Below, in pieces: positions 7,759-14,738 of a DNA stretch of 32,491 bases (positions are counted from its first letter, which is position 1; each line of letters starts with the position of its first letter). The stretch comes from CAYLNK01 sp964384675 (GTDB taxonomy: Bacteria > Acidobacteriota > Thermoanaerobaculia > UBA5066). The stretch is taken from contig CAYLNK010000035.1 in the NCBI GenBank assembly GCA_964384675.1, forward strand, positions 1 through 32,491, written 5' to 3'. Both the position numbers and the translations under genes were made by a program. Below the pieces are notes generated by a model. It worked only from the letters and a program-made list of their open reading frames with translations. It was not told where the DNA came from and ran no database searches.

Positions 7759-8835
7759 TCATCCGCCGACGGCCCACATGGGCGTGGCGCAGGCCGGCTC
7801 GGCCGCGGCGGCGGCGCTGTCGAATGGATGACGCTCGGCTTTCCCCCGCAAGGCGTCGCGCACGAGCGCTCCGAGGGCCTCGTCGGGATCTCCGCGGCGG
7901 ATCGGGCCGAGGAGGTCGACCTCGCCGCCGCCCAGGAGACAGAGCCGCAGCGCCCCGCGCGCGGTCACGCGGAGGCGGTTGCAGTCGGTGCAAAAGCGGA
8001 CCGAGAACGGGGAGATGAAGCCGAGCCGACCCCGGAAGCCGGGCACGGTCACCATCCGCGCGGGCCCGGCGTCCGTCTCCTTCGAGACCTCCTCGAGCGT
8101 GAAGCGGTCGGCGAGGCGACGTTCGATCTCCGCTCCGGCGAGATGTCTCTCCCCGCGCCCCGACACGCCCGGCATCGGCATCAGCTCGATGAAGCGAACA
8201 TCCACCGGGAGGTCGCGCGCCAGGAGCGCGAGCGGCTCGATCTGGTCCTCGTTCTGGCCGGCGAGGATGACCGCGTTGATCTTCACCCGCGAGAGGCCCG
8301 CCCCGAGCGCCGCATCGATACCGGCCTTCACCGCGTCGAAGCGATCGCGGCCGGTCATCGCCTGGAACGACTCGCGCGTCGTGCCGTCCAGGCTGATGTT
8401 CACCTGGGACAGGCCCGCGTCGGCCAGCGGCCGGGCGAGTCGCGGCAGGAGCACGCCGTTCGTGGTCAGCGCGAGGAGCGGCGGCCGCGGCCCGAGCGCG
8501 GCCAGCGCCCGGACGATCGGCACGAGACCCGTGTGGAGCGTCGGCTCGCCGCCGGTGAGACGCACCTTGCGCACGCCGAGGGAGACGAACAGCGAGGCCA
8601 GCCGGACGATCTCTCCGGTCTCCATCGACGGCGGCAGGGCCGCCACCCCGGCCTCGCCGGCGGGCCGGCAGTAAGTGCAGCGAAGATTGCAGGTCTCGAG
8701 GATCGAGAGCCTCAGGTACGTGATCCGGCGGCCGATCGGGTCGGTGAGCCCCTCCCCCGACGGAGGGACGATCCGCTCCGAGCGCCGCTCGCCGGGCCGC
8801 GCGCACGCCGAGGACACGGATCCAGCCTCGTCCAT
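7759..8835 (-). CDS. moaA: GTP 3',8-cyclase MoaA (molybdenum cofactor biosynthesis)
   Basis: 358 aa radical-SAM enzyme that, with MoaC, turns GTP into cyclic pyranopterin monophosphate. The SAM cluster is C49-x3-C53-x2-C56 in ETCNLRCTYCRP. The second cluster is C282-x2-C285-x13-C299, the MoaA-specific CX2CX13C pattern. TGGEPTL and the C-terminal GG needed for activity are present. About 30 extra residues precede the conserved core. No Shine-Dalgarno precedes the ATG; instead TAGCGT lies 6 bases before it, suggesting a leaderless message. It heads the operon with the cytochrome 19 bases downstream. No other Moco gene is in the window, so its place at the head of a cytochrome operon is odd: it may serve a molybdoenzyme encoded elsewhere that is induced under the same conditions. 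Confidence 0.95.
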   Translation of the reverse strand: MDEAGSVSSACARPGERRSERIVPPSGEGLTDPIGRRITYLRLSILETCNLRCTYCRPAGEAGVAALPPSMETGEIVRLASLFVSLGVRKVRLTGGEPTLHTGLVPIVRALAALGPRPPLLALTTNGVLLPRLARPLADAGLSQVNISLDGTTRESFQAMTGRDRFDAVKAGIDAALGAGLSRVKINAVILAGQNEDQIEPLALLARDLPVDVRFIELMPMPGVSGRGERHLAGAEIERRLADRFTLEEVSKETDAGPARMVTVPGFRGRLGFISPFSVRFCTDCNRLRVTARGALRLCLLGGGEVDLLGPIRRGDPDEALGALVRDALRGKAERHPFDSAAAAAEPACATPMWAVGG

Positions 8836-8841
8836 GAAGGG

Positions 8842-8847
8842 ACGCTA
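8842..8847 (-). promoter_or_regulatory. Candidate -10 box of the moaA operon (leaderless)
   Basis: TAGCGT ends 6 bases before the moaA ATG, placing the expected transcription start on the start codon. No clear -35 is present; an activator palindrome occupies that region instead. Confidence 0.45.
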
Positions 8848-8869
8848 GGCCAGGCCGATGCGGCCTCCT

Positions 8870-8883
8870 ATGACGCCCGTCAT
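8870..8883. promoter_or_regulatory. Palindromic operator, CRP/FNR-type architecture
   Basis: ATGACG-CC-CGTCAT is a perfect inverted repeat that can be read as ATGAC-N4-GTCAT, matching the 5-4-5 geometry of FNR-type sites and the TGA-N6-TCA core common to CRP/FNR proteins. Its centre (8876.5) is 41.5 bases upstream of the predicted leaderless moaA start, the classic class II activator position. It also lies between moaA and the divergent DUF6448 gene. The regulator is not in the window. Confidence 0.45.
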
Positions 8884-8917
8884 GGCGCGACGCCGGTTCC
8901 AGCCCGAACCTCCGTGC

Positions 8918-9664
8918 ATGACGACCCTCCTCGAAAAGCCCGCCCCCACGACCTCGTCGACGGCTGCCTGTCCGTCGCCGGCGCCGACGATCTCGTCTCT
9001 GGAATCCACGCCGACACGTCCCGCCGAAAGGACCTGCACGATTCGCGCTCGGCGAGTCCCCCTCATCGCCCTCACCGTCCTGATCGGGACGCTCGTCCCG
9101 TCTCCGGCCTCGGCTCACTGTGACACCGCCGACGGGCCCGTCGTCGCCGCGGCGAGGCTCGCGCTCGAGAAGGGTGAGATCACACCCGTGCTGAAGTGGG
9201 TCAAGCCGGCCGTGGAGCCGGAGATCAAGGCGATCTTCGCCCGCGCCCTCGCGGTCCGCGGAAAGGGCCCCGAGGCGCGCGCGCTCGCCGACCAGTACTT
9301 CTTCGAGAACCTGGTGCGGATCCACCGCGCCGGGGAAGGCGCGCCGTACACCGGGATCCTCCCCGCGGGGACGCCGATCGACCCGGCCGTCGCCCTCGCG
9401 GACCAGGCTCTCGAGAGCGGCAGCCCCGAGAAGCTCGCGAAGGGCGTGGCCCAGCACGTGGAGGAGGGAATCCGCGAGCGCTTCGTCCGGGCGGCCGCCG
9501 CGAGGAAGCAGGCCGAGACCAGCGTGGCGGCGGGCCGCGAGTTCGTCGAGGCGTACGTGGAGCTGACTCACTACGTCGAGCGCCTGCACCGGGACGCGAC
9601 GACCTCGGCCGCGCACGCGGCTGGCGCCCCCGCGGCCGGACACGAGGCCGGACACGAGCACTGA
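8918..9664 (+). CDS. Exported DUF6448 family protein
   Basis: The family signature is clear: HCDTADGPVV directly after the signal peptide, then KWVKPAVEPEI, RIHRAGEGAPYTG and EAYVELTHYVERLH. The mature protein is about 185 aa, helical, and ends in a His/Ala-rich tail (HEAGHEH) that may bind metal. The hydrophobic signal core VPLIALTVLIGTLV ends at SPASA before the HCD motif. The true start is uncertain: the listed ATG would add about 45 Ser/Thr/Pro-rich residues before the basic region RARR and has no ribosome binding site, while GAAAGGA lies 8 bases before an in-frame ATT at 9041, which would give an ordinary signal peptide. The function of the family is unknown. It diverges from the moaA-cytochrome operon and may share its palindromic operator. 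Confidence 0.8.
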   Translation: MTTLLEKPAPTTSSTAACPSPAPTISSLESTPTRPAERTCTIRARRVPLIALTVLIGTLVPSPASAHCDTADGPVVAAARLALEKGEITPVLKWVKPAVEPEIKAIFARALAVRGKGPEARALADQYFFENLVRIHRAGEGAPYTGILPAGTPIDPAVALADQALESGSPEKLAKGVAQHVEEGIRERFVRAAAARKQAETSVAAGREFVEAYVELTHYVERLHRDATTSAAHAAGAPAAGHEAGHEH

Positions 9665-9694
9665 GAGGCCGTGAAGGGACCTCTTCACGGCCTC
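9665..9694 (+). terminator. Strong hairpin terminator after the DUF6448 gene
   Basis: A perfect 12-bp stem (GAGGCCGTGAAG with CTTCACGGCCTC) around the loop GGACCT begins on the base after the stop codon. No T-tract follows, as is common in very GC-rich genomes. A second hairpin (GGGGGC/GCCCCC) lies at 9714-9731. Confidence 0.65.
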
Positions 9695-9799
9695 GAACCG
9701 GTGCCCCGGGCCGGGGGGCGGCAGCGCCCCCGATGAGCTGAGCGCGGAGCGGCGGGAGGCAACCGGGGAATCCAGTCTCGCGGGCGCGCCGGGACCCGC

Positions 9800-9805
9800 T
9801 ACGAT
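9800..9805 (+). promoter_or_regulatory. Candidate -10 box of the amidase operon (leaderless)
   Basis: TACGAT ends 6 bases before the ATG at 9812 and no Shine-Dalgarno is present, consistent with a leaderless transcript. No convincing -35 was seen. Confidence 0.4.
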
Positions 9806-9811
9806 CCCGGA

Positions 9812-10090
9812 ATGCCCGAGAACGCTGGGATCGATCGCCGTGCCTTGGTCACCGGCCTGACCGCCGCCTGCGCGGGGGCGGTCGCTTCCCGCGGCGACGC
9901 CGCGCCGGAGCTGGACCCCCGCGCCGACGTCGCGTTCGCCGCCTCACCGGCCACGCTCTCCGCCGAGCAGCGCGCCGCCGTGAGGGGCGCCGTCCGCGGC
10001 GCGGCGAACGTCCTCGATGCGGCGCGGCAGGTGCCGCTCGACCCCTCCGTCGCGCCAGCGGCGGTCTTCTTCCCGCGGGTGCCCCGTTGA
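9812..10090 (+). CDS. Tat-signal-like leader ORF, probably the detached N-terminus of the amidase
   Basis: 92 aa. The N-terminus reads GIDRRALVTGLTAACAGAVAS, a twin-arginine-like export signal. The rest contains LSAEQRAAVRGAVRGA and VPLDPSVAPAAVFFPR. From memory, this type of helix plus a VPL-x-x-S-V-x-P motif occurs as the N-terminal extension of single-chain Tat-exported amidases. The stop overlaps the TTG start of the next frame (TTGA). The downstream protein begins exactly where the amidase fold begins, so either the gene was split by a one-base change in the CCCC run at 10082-10085, a -1 frameshift occurs there, or the two chains are made separately. A homology search spanning the junction would decide. 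Confidence 0.6.
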   Translation: MPENAGIDRRALVTGLTAACAGAVASRGDAAPELDPRADVAFAASPATLSAEQRAAVRGAVRGAANVLDAARQVPLDPSVAPAAVFFPRVPR

Positions 10091-11478
10091 TCGCGGAGCT
10101 CGCATATGCGTCGGTCGCCGAGCTCGGCGAGGCGCTCCGCTCGCGGAAGGTCTCGTCCGTCGAGCTGACCACACTCTCGCTCTCGCGACTCGAGGGCGCG
10201 GGCCGCAGGCTGAACGCGGCGGCCGCTTCGATGCGGGAGAGCGCCCTCGAGGAGGCACGCCGGGCCGACCGGGAGCTCGCCGAGGGCAAGCCCCGCGGCC
10301 CGCTCCACGGGATCCCGTACGCGGCGAAGGACCTCCTCGACACGAAAGGCGTCGCCACCACGTGGGGCTCGCGGCTCTACGCCGACCGCATCCCCGCGTC
10401 CGACGCGGCCGTCGTCACTCGCCTGCGCGACGCCGGTGCCGTCCTCGTCGGGAAGCTCGCGATGATCGAGCTGGCCGGCGGCCCCGGCTATCGCTACGCG
10501 TCCGCCTCCCTGCAGGGGCCGTGCAGGAACCCGTGGAAGACGGACCGCTGGACGGGCGGCTCCTCGAGCGGCTGCGGCGCCGCCGTCGCCGCCGGGATCG
10601 TGCCGTTCGCGATCGGGTCGGAGACGTGGGGCTCGATCATGTGCCCGTCGAGCTACTGCGGCCTCTCCGGGCTCCGGCCCACGTTCGGCCGCGTCAGCCG
10701 GGCGGGGGCGATGCCGCTTTCCTGGACGCTGGACAAGCTCGGACCGATGGCACGCTCCGCCGACGACCTCGGACCGATCCTCGCCGCGATCGCCGGAGCC
10801 GACCCGTCCGACCCTTCGACCCTGGGGGCGACACCGGAAGCGCCGGCCCCGTCCCGATCGCTCCGGATCGGTGTCCTTCCCGCGAAGTCGTGGGACGGCT
10901 ACCAGCCGGAGGCCGTCGCCCGGGCGGCGGACGCGCTCGCGGTCCTCGCCTCGAAAGGGCACCGGCTCGTCGACGTGACGCTCCCCGCGCTGCCCTTCGA
11001 CGCGCTCACCCTGACGATCCTCTACGCCGAGGCGGCGGCGGCCTTCGACGACCTCGTCCGCTCCGGCCGCCACCTCGAGCTGATCGACCCCGCCGCCAAG
11101 ACCGGGCTCCTGACCGGTGCCACGATCCCGGCCCCCGAGTACGTCAACGCCACTCGCCGGCGCACGCTGGCCTGCGCGGCGATCGCGCGCCTCTTCGAAA
11201 CCGTCGACGTCCTCGCCGGCCCCAGCTTCCCGTCCGAGGCGAGCCCCCTCGAGGCGAACCTCGAGGAGTGGTACGCGCTGCCGGTCGACCCGCTGGGCGC
11301 CCCCGGCAACCTGTGCGGGCTCCCCGCCGTCTCCGTGCCGTGCGGCCTCGGCCCGAACGGACTCCCCCTCGGCGTGACGTTCCAGGGCCCCGCGGGCGGC
11401 GAGGCCGCCGTCCTGGCCGCGGCGCGCGCGTTCCAGCTCGAGACCGCCTTCCACCGGCGGCACCCCCAGGAGGCGTAG
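10087..11478 (+). CDS. Amidase signature family hydrolase
   Basis: 463 aa from the coupled TTG. The Ser-cisSer-Lys catalytic set is intact: K81 in PYAAKDLLD, S159 in GGSSSG (157-162) and nucleophile S183 in GSETWGSIMCPS. The downstream block GLSGLRPTFGRVSRAGAMPLSW marks the subfamily that includes Tat-exported amidases and GatA-like hydrolases; a bulky W at 181 replaces the small or aliphatic residue usual there. The enzyme hydrolyses an amide bond; the substrate cannot be read from sequence. It is not GatA of tRNA amidation, since no gatB or gatC is adjacent. A PLP decarboxylase follows after 4 bases. If fused to the upstream leader ORF the enzyme would be exported; read alone it would stay in the cytoplasm. 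Confidence 0.9.
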   Translation: MIAELAYASVAELGEALRSRKVSSVELTTLSLSRLEGAGRRLNAAAASMRESALEEARRADRELAEGKPRGPLHGIPYAAKDLLDTKGVATTWGSRLYADRIPASDAAVVTRLRDAGAVLVGKLAMIELAGGPGYRYASASLQGPCRNPWKTDRWTGGSSSGCGAAVAAGIVPFAIGSETWGSIMCPSSYCGLSGLRPTFGRVSRAGAMPLSWTLDKLGPMARSADDLGPILAAIAGADPSDPSTLGATPEAPAPSRSLRIGVLPAKSWDGYQPEAVARAADALAVLASKGHRLVDVTLPALPFDALTLTILYAEAAAAFDDLVRSGRHLELIDPAAKTGLLTGATIPAPEYVNATRRRTLACAAIARLFETVDVLAGPSFPSEASPLEANLEEWYALPVDPLGAPGNLCGLPAVSVPCGLGPNGLPLGVTFQGPAGGEAAVLAAARAFQLETAFHRRHPQEA

Positions 11479-11482
11479 CCCG

Positions 11483-12961
11483 ATGACCCGACACGTCCCG
11501 CTCGACCTCTCTCCCGAGGAGATCCGCCGCCTCGGTCACCGCCTCGTCGACGCCGTCGCCGACCTGCTCGGCACGATGCGCGAGCGCCCGGTCACCGCGG
11601 GAGAGACACCGGACGCCGTACGGAGCTTCGTCGACGCGACCCGTCGACTGCCCGCGTCCGGCACCGAGGCCGGACCGCTCCTCGAAGCCGCCACGAAGCT
11701 CCTCGCGGATCACTCGCTCTTCAACGGACATCCGCGCTTCTTCGGCTACATCACGTCCTCGCCGGCGCCGATCGGGATCCTCGCCGAGCTGCTCGCCGCG
11801 GCCGTGAACCCGAACGTCGGCGCGTTCCTCCTCTCGCCCGCCGCCACCGAGATCGAGCGGCAGACCGTCCGCTGGATCGCGGAGCTGATCGGCTATCCCG
11901 CCGACTCCGGCGGTCTCCTCGTGACGGGCGGCACGATGGCCAACGTCGTCGGCCTCCTCGCCGCGCGGCGGGCGCGTGCCGGCTGGGACATCCGGAAGGA
12001 AGGCCTCCGCGCCGGCCCGCCGATGCGCGTTTACGCATCGACCGAGTGCCACACCTGGCTGCAGAAGACGGCCGACCTGTTCGGCCTCGGCTCCGGCTCC
12101 GTGCGCTTCCTGCCGGCCGGACGGGACCTCCGGCTCGACGTCGGGCGGCTCGACGAGGCGATCCGAGCCGACCTTCGCGCCGGCGACGTGCCTCTCGCGG
12201 TGATCGCCTCGGCGGGCACCGTGGCGACGGGCGCCATCGACCCGATCCGGGACGTCGCGGCCGTCTGCCGCGAGCACGGGGCGTGGCTGCACGTGGACGG
12301 CGCGTACGGCGCCCTGGCGGCGGCCCTTCCCGACGCGGGCGACGACCTCCACGCGCTCGCCCTGGCCGACTCCGTCGCCGTCGACCCGCACAAGTGGCTC
12401 TACGCCCCGCTCGACGCCGGCTGCGCCCTCGTGAGGGACGCCTCCGCCCTGCCCGACACGTTCGCCTACCACCCGAGCTACTACCAGTTCGACGGGGACG
12501 ACGCCGTCAACTACTACGAGCTCGGGATCGAGAACTCCCGCGGCTTCCGGGCGCTGAAGGTGTGGCTCGCGCTCCAGCACGCCGGACGCGACGGCTACGT
12601 GCGGATGATCGGCGACGACGTGGCGCTCGCTCGCGCGCTCCACGAGGCCGTCGGGCGCGAGAGCGACCTCGAGGCCCGGACGCTCGGCCTCTCGATCTCG
12701 ACGTTCCGCTACGCGCCGCCGGCGCGCCGCGGTCCGGAGCACCGCGAGGCGCTGAACGCGCTGAACGCCGAGCTCCTGGCGCGCCTCCAGCGCGGCGGCG
12801 AGGCGTTCGTCTCGAACGCCGTCCTCGACGGCGACTTCGTCCTCCGCGCCTGCATCGTCAACTTCCGGACGACGCTCGCGGACGTCGAGGCGCTCCCCCG
12901 GCTGGTGGCGCGCCTGGGGATGGACATCTTGTCCGAATCCGGCGCGGCCACGCGCCGGTAG
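11483..12961 (+). CDS. PLP-dependent group II decarboxylase (aromatic amino acid decarboxylase-like)
   Basis: 492 aa, the usual length. The PLP lysine is K304 in VDPHKWLY; D272 in HVDGAYG binds the pyridine nitrogen and H190 in STECHTW stacks on the ring. GGTMANVVGLLAAR forms the phosphate-binding area. The family decarboxylates tyrosine, DOPA, tryptophan, glutamate or related acids, or acts as an aldehyde synthase; the substrate is not fixed here. AGGAGG lies 9 bases before the ATG inside the end of the amidase gene, 4 bases after whose stop this gene starts, so the two form an operon. An amide hydrolysis followed by a decarboxylation would fit, but that is inference. A cluster of hairpins follows the stop. 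Confidence 0.92.
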   Translation: MTRHVPLDLSPEEIRRLGHRLVDAVADLLGTMRERPVTAGETPDAVRSFVDATRRLPASGTEAGPLLEAATKLLADHSLFNGHPRFFGYITSSPAPIGILAELLAAAVNPNVGAFLLSPAATEIERQTVRWIAELIGYPADSGGLLVTGGTMANVVGLLAARRARAGWDIRKEGLRAGPPMRVYASTECHTWLQKTADLFGLGSGSVRFLPAGRDLRLDVGRLDEAIRADLRAGDVPLAVIASAGTVATGAIDPIRDVAAVCREHGAWLHVDGAYGALAAALPDAGDDLHALALADSVAVDPHKWLYAPLDAGCALVRDASALPDTFAYHPSYYQFDGDDAVNYYELGIENSRGFRALKVWLALQHAGRDGYVRMIGDDVALARALHEAVGRESDLEARTLGLSISTFRYAPPARRGPEHREALNALNAELLARLQRGGEAFVSNAVLDGDFVLRACIVNFRTTLADVEALPRLVARLGMDILSESGAATRR

Positions 12962-12968
12962 GAGAGCC

Positions 12969-12995
12969 GGACCGAGCGCGGCCATGCGCCGGTCC
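12969..12995 (+). terminator. Hairpin after the decarboxylase
   Basis: GGACCG plus GCGC pair with GCGC plus CGGTCC, giving a 10-bp stem with one bulged A and the loop GGCCAT. It starts 8 bases after the decarboxylase stop and is the first of four hairpins in this spacer. Confidence 0.5.
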
Positions 12996-13032
12996 CATGA
13001 CCTGAAAGGACGAACCTCGAAGTGGACCGCAG

Positions 13033-13077
13033 GCGACGCAGTCGCCGAGGGGAGGGGGACCGCCGCGGAACGCGGCG
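13033..13077. repeat. Two further hairpins in the decarboxylase-asnS spacer
   Basis: GGCGAC-GCA-GTCGCC (13033-13047) and CGCCGCG-GAA-CGCGGCG (13061-13077) are two perfect stems with 3-base loops. They lie between the terminator-like hairpins on either side. Whether they act as transcription barriers, RNA stability elements or a REP-like repeat cannot be told from one copy. Confidence 0.4.
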
Positions 13078-13106
13078 TGGGGGAACCCGCATGACGGGTT
13101 CCCCCA
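13078..13106. terminator. Strong bidirectional hairpin terminator
   Basis: A 12-bp perfect stem (TGGGGGAACCCG with CGGGTTCCCCCA) around the loop CATGA lies 2 bases beyond the asnS stop. It can serve asnS leftwards and the decarboxylase operon rightwards. It abuts the 13061-13077 stem directly. Confidence 0.7.
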
Positions 13107-13107
13107 T

Positions 13108-14415
13108 TCAGGGATAGATGCGATAGAGCATGCGCGGGTACGGGATGCACTCGCGCAGGTGGGGTACGCCGCACATCCAGGCCACGAAACGCTCCAGCCC
13201 CATCCCGAAGCCGGAGTGCGGGAAGGAGCCGTACTTCCTGATGTCCAGATACCACTGGAACGCCTCGACCGGCAGGCCGTGGTGGTGGATCCGCTCGAGC
13301 AGCAGCTCGTGGTCGTGGATGCGCTGCGAGCCGCCGATGATCTCGCCGAAGCCCTCGGGCGCGAGGACGTCGAGGCACTGCGCGACCTCCGGGTCGTCCG
13401 GAGCCGGCTGCATGTAGAACGCCTTGATCGAGGCCGGGTACCGCGTGACCATCACCGGCACGTCGAAGTCCGCCGTCAGCGCGGTCTCCTCGTCGCCGCC
13501 CAGGTCGTCGCCGAACTGCACCGGGAAGCCCTTCCCCTTCAGGATCTCGATCGCCTCCCGGTACGGGATCCGCGGGAACGGCTTGGACACGATCGTCTCG
13601 AGCTTCGTGACGTCGCGCTCCAGCCGCTTCAGGTCGTCCATCCGGCGCTCGAGGACCCGGGCGGTCAGCTCCTTGAGGAACTCCTCCGCGAGGTCCATCA
13701 GCCCGTCGATCTCCAGGAACGCCACCTCGGGCTCCACCATCCAGAACTCGCGGAGATGCCGGCGTGTCTTCGACTTCTCGGCCCGGAACGTCGGGCCGAA
13801 GCAGTACACCTTCCCGAGCGCGGCGGCGGCGGGCTCGACGTAGAGCTGGCCCGACTGCGAGAGGAACGCGCGCTCCTCCTCGGTGTACGCGGTCTCGAAG
13901 AGGTTCGAGGTCCCCTCGCACGCGTTCGGCGTGAGGATCGGCGAGTCGACGCGCGTGTAGCCGCGCGTGTAGTAGAAATCGTGGATCGCGCTCTCGACCT
14001 CGCTCCGGATCCTGAGGATCGAGACCTGCTTGGCGGAGCGGAGCCAGAGGTGCCGCTGCGAGAGCAGGAAGTCGACGCCGTGCTCCTTCGGCGTGATCGG
14101 CCAGTCCTGGCAGACCGACAGCACCGTGACGCTCGAGACGATCATCTCGACGCCGCCGGGGGCGCGGGGCTCGGCCTTCACGAGACCGGTCATCTCGAAC
14201 GTGGACTCCTGGGTGAGCCGGTCGGCGTCGTTCCAGACCGCCTCGGGGACCTCGGCCTTCGAGACGATGCCCTGCAGGTAGCCGCTTCCGTCCCGGAGGA
14301 CGAGGAAGCGGATCTTGCCGCCGGCCCGTTTGTGGTAGAGCCAGCCCTTGATGGAAACGGTCTCCCCGACGTGCTTCGGGAGATCGACGATCGTGACGGT
14401 GTCCTTCGCGCTCAT
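13108..14415 (-). CDS. asnS: Asparaginyl-tRNA synthetase
   Basis: 435 aa class IIb synthetase, normal length. The N-terminal OB-fold anticodon domain (about 10-105: VSIKGWLYHKR, GYLQGIV) is followed by the AsnRS-specific KEHGVDFLLSQRHLWLRS. The catalytic domain has motif 2 (FRAEKSKTRRHLREFWMVEPE) split over the usual loop and motif 3 GFGMGLERFVAWMCG. It charges tRNA-Asn directly with asparagine, so the indirect Asp-to-Asn route may not be essential here. The ATG at 14415 begins the conserved fold; the open frame continues upstream but with composition unlike protein. No Shine-Dalgarno is seen, while TAGTAT lies 8 bases upstream, suggesting a leaderless message. The gene ends at a strong terminator. 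Confidence 0.95.
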   Translation of the reverse strand: MSAKDTVTIVDLPKHVGETVSIKGWLYHKRAGGKIRFLVLRDGSGYLQGIVSKAEVPEAVWNDADRLTQESTFEMTGLVKAEPRAPGGVEMIVSSVTVLSVCQDWPITPKEHGVDFLLSQRHLWLRSAKQVSILRIRSEVESAIHDFYYTRGYTRVDSPILTPNACEGTSNLFETAYTEEERAFLSQSGQLYVEPAAAALGKVYCFGPTFRAEKSKTRRHLREFWMVEPEVAFLEIDGLMDLAEEFLKELTARVLERRMDDLKRLERDVTKLETIVSKPFPRIPYREAIEILKGKGFPVQFGDDLGGDEETALTADFDVPVMVTRYPASIKAFYMQPAPDDPEVAQCLDVLAPEGFGEIIGGSQRIHDHELLLERIHHHGLPVEAFQWYLDIRKYGSFPHSGFGMGLERFVAWMCGVPHLRECIPYPRMLYRIYP

Positions 14416-14423
14416 CGGGGCGG

Positions 14424-14429
14424 ATACTA
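14424..14429 (-). promoter_or_regulatory. Candidate -10 box of asnS (leaderless)
   Basis: TAGTAT, close to the consensus TATAAT, ends 8 bases before the asnS ATG with no ribosome binding site between. It gives asnS its own promoter despite the small gene 65 bases upstream. Confidence 0.5.
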
Positions 14430-14480
14430 CGCGGCCCGTTCCGGACCGCGCCAGAGACCTCGCCTCCTCGCGACCGCGCC

Positions 14481-14738
14481 TCAGACCCTGGCGCGGACGC
14501 GGTACGACTGGATCACCGTCATCGTCTGGGAAAGGCGCAGCAGCCGGCGGTTTTTCGATTGGGTGCCCTCGACGTCGTCCTGGGCGACGACCTGGCTCCG
14601 CGTCTCGCGCACCAGCTTCTCGAGCTCCCTCACCAGGGCATCCATCTCGTGGCCCTGGTACTTCTTCAGGGTCGTCTGGTTGAGGGTCGTGTAGCCGTCC
14701 GCGACTTCGCTCGCCGTCTTCCACGCCGGATTCGCCAT
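14481..14738 (-). CDS. Small helical protein of unknown function
   Basis: 85 aa beginning MANPAWKTASEVADG. I do not recognise a family. The composition is that of a real protein: GYTTLNQTTLKKYQG, then an amphipathic charged helix (MDALVRELEKLVRETRS), a hydrophilic turn rich in Gln/Asp, and a basic C-terminus (SYRVRARV). It is predicted soluble, cytoplasmic and helical, perhaps oligomeric. It precedes asnS by 65 bases on the same strand and diverges from the acyl-CoA dehydrogenase gene. A TTGACG hexamer at 14772-14777 with CAGGAT 18 bases later could be its promoter. A role in nucleic-acid binding is possible from the basic tail but is speculation. Confidence 0.55.
   Translation of the reverse strand: MANPAWKTASEVADGYTTLNQTTLKKYQGHEMDALVRELEKLVRETRSQVVAQDDVEGTQSKNRRLLRLSQTMTVIQSYRVRARV

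Noticed and set aside
5979..8018. Plus-strand frame of 679 codons opposite the cytochrome
   Set aside because: Antisense of five haem motifs; no recognisable domain.
8845..9075. Minus-strand 76-codon frame just upstream of moaA
   Set aside because: It ends 10 bases before moaA and might be a leader ORF, but it lacks a ribosome site and known motifs and covers the palindrome and the DUF6448 N-terminal region; not enough support.
7736..9688. Minus-strand frame of 650 codons covering moaA and DUF6448
   Set aside because: Out of frame with moaA and antisense to the conserved DUF6448 gene; composition is Arg/Gly-rich.
11144..13921. Minus-strand frame of 925 codons across amidase, decarboxylase and asnS
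   Set aside because: Antisense to two conserved enzymes and out of frame with asnS.
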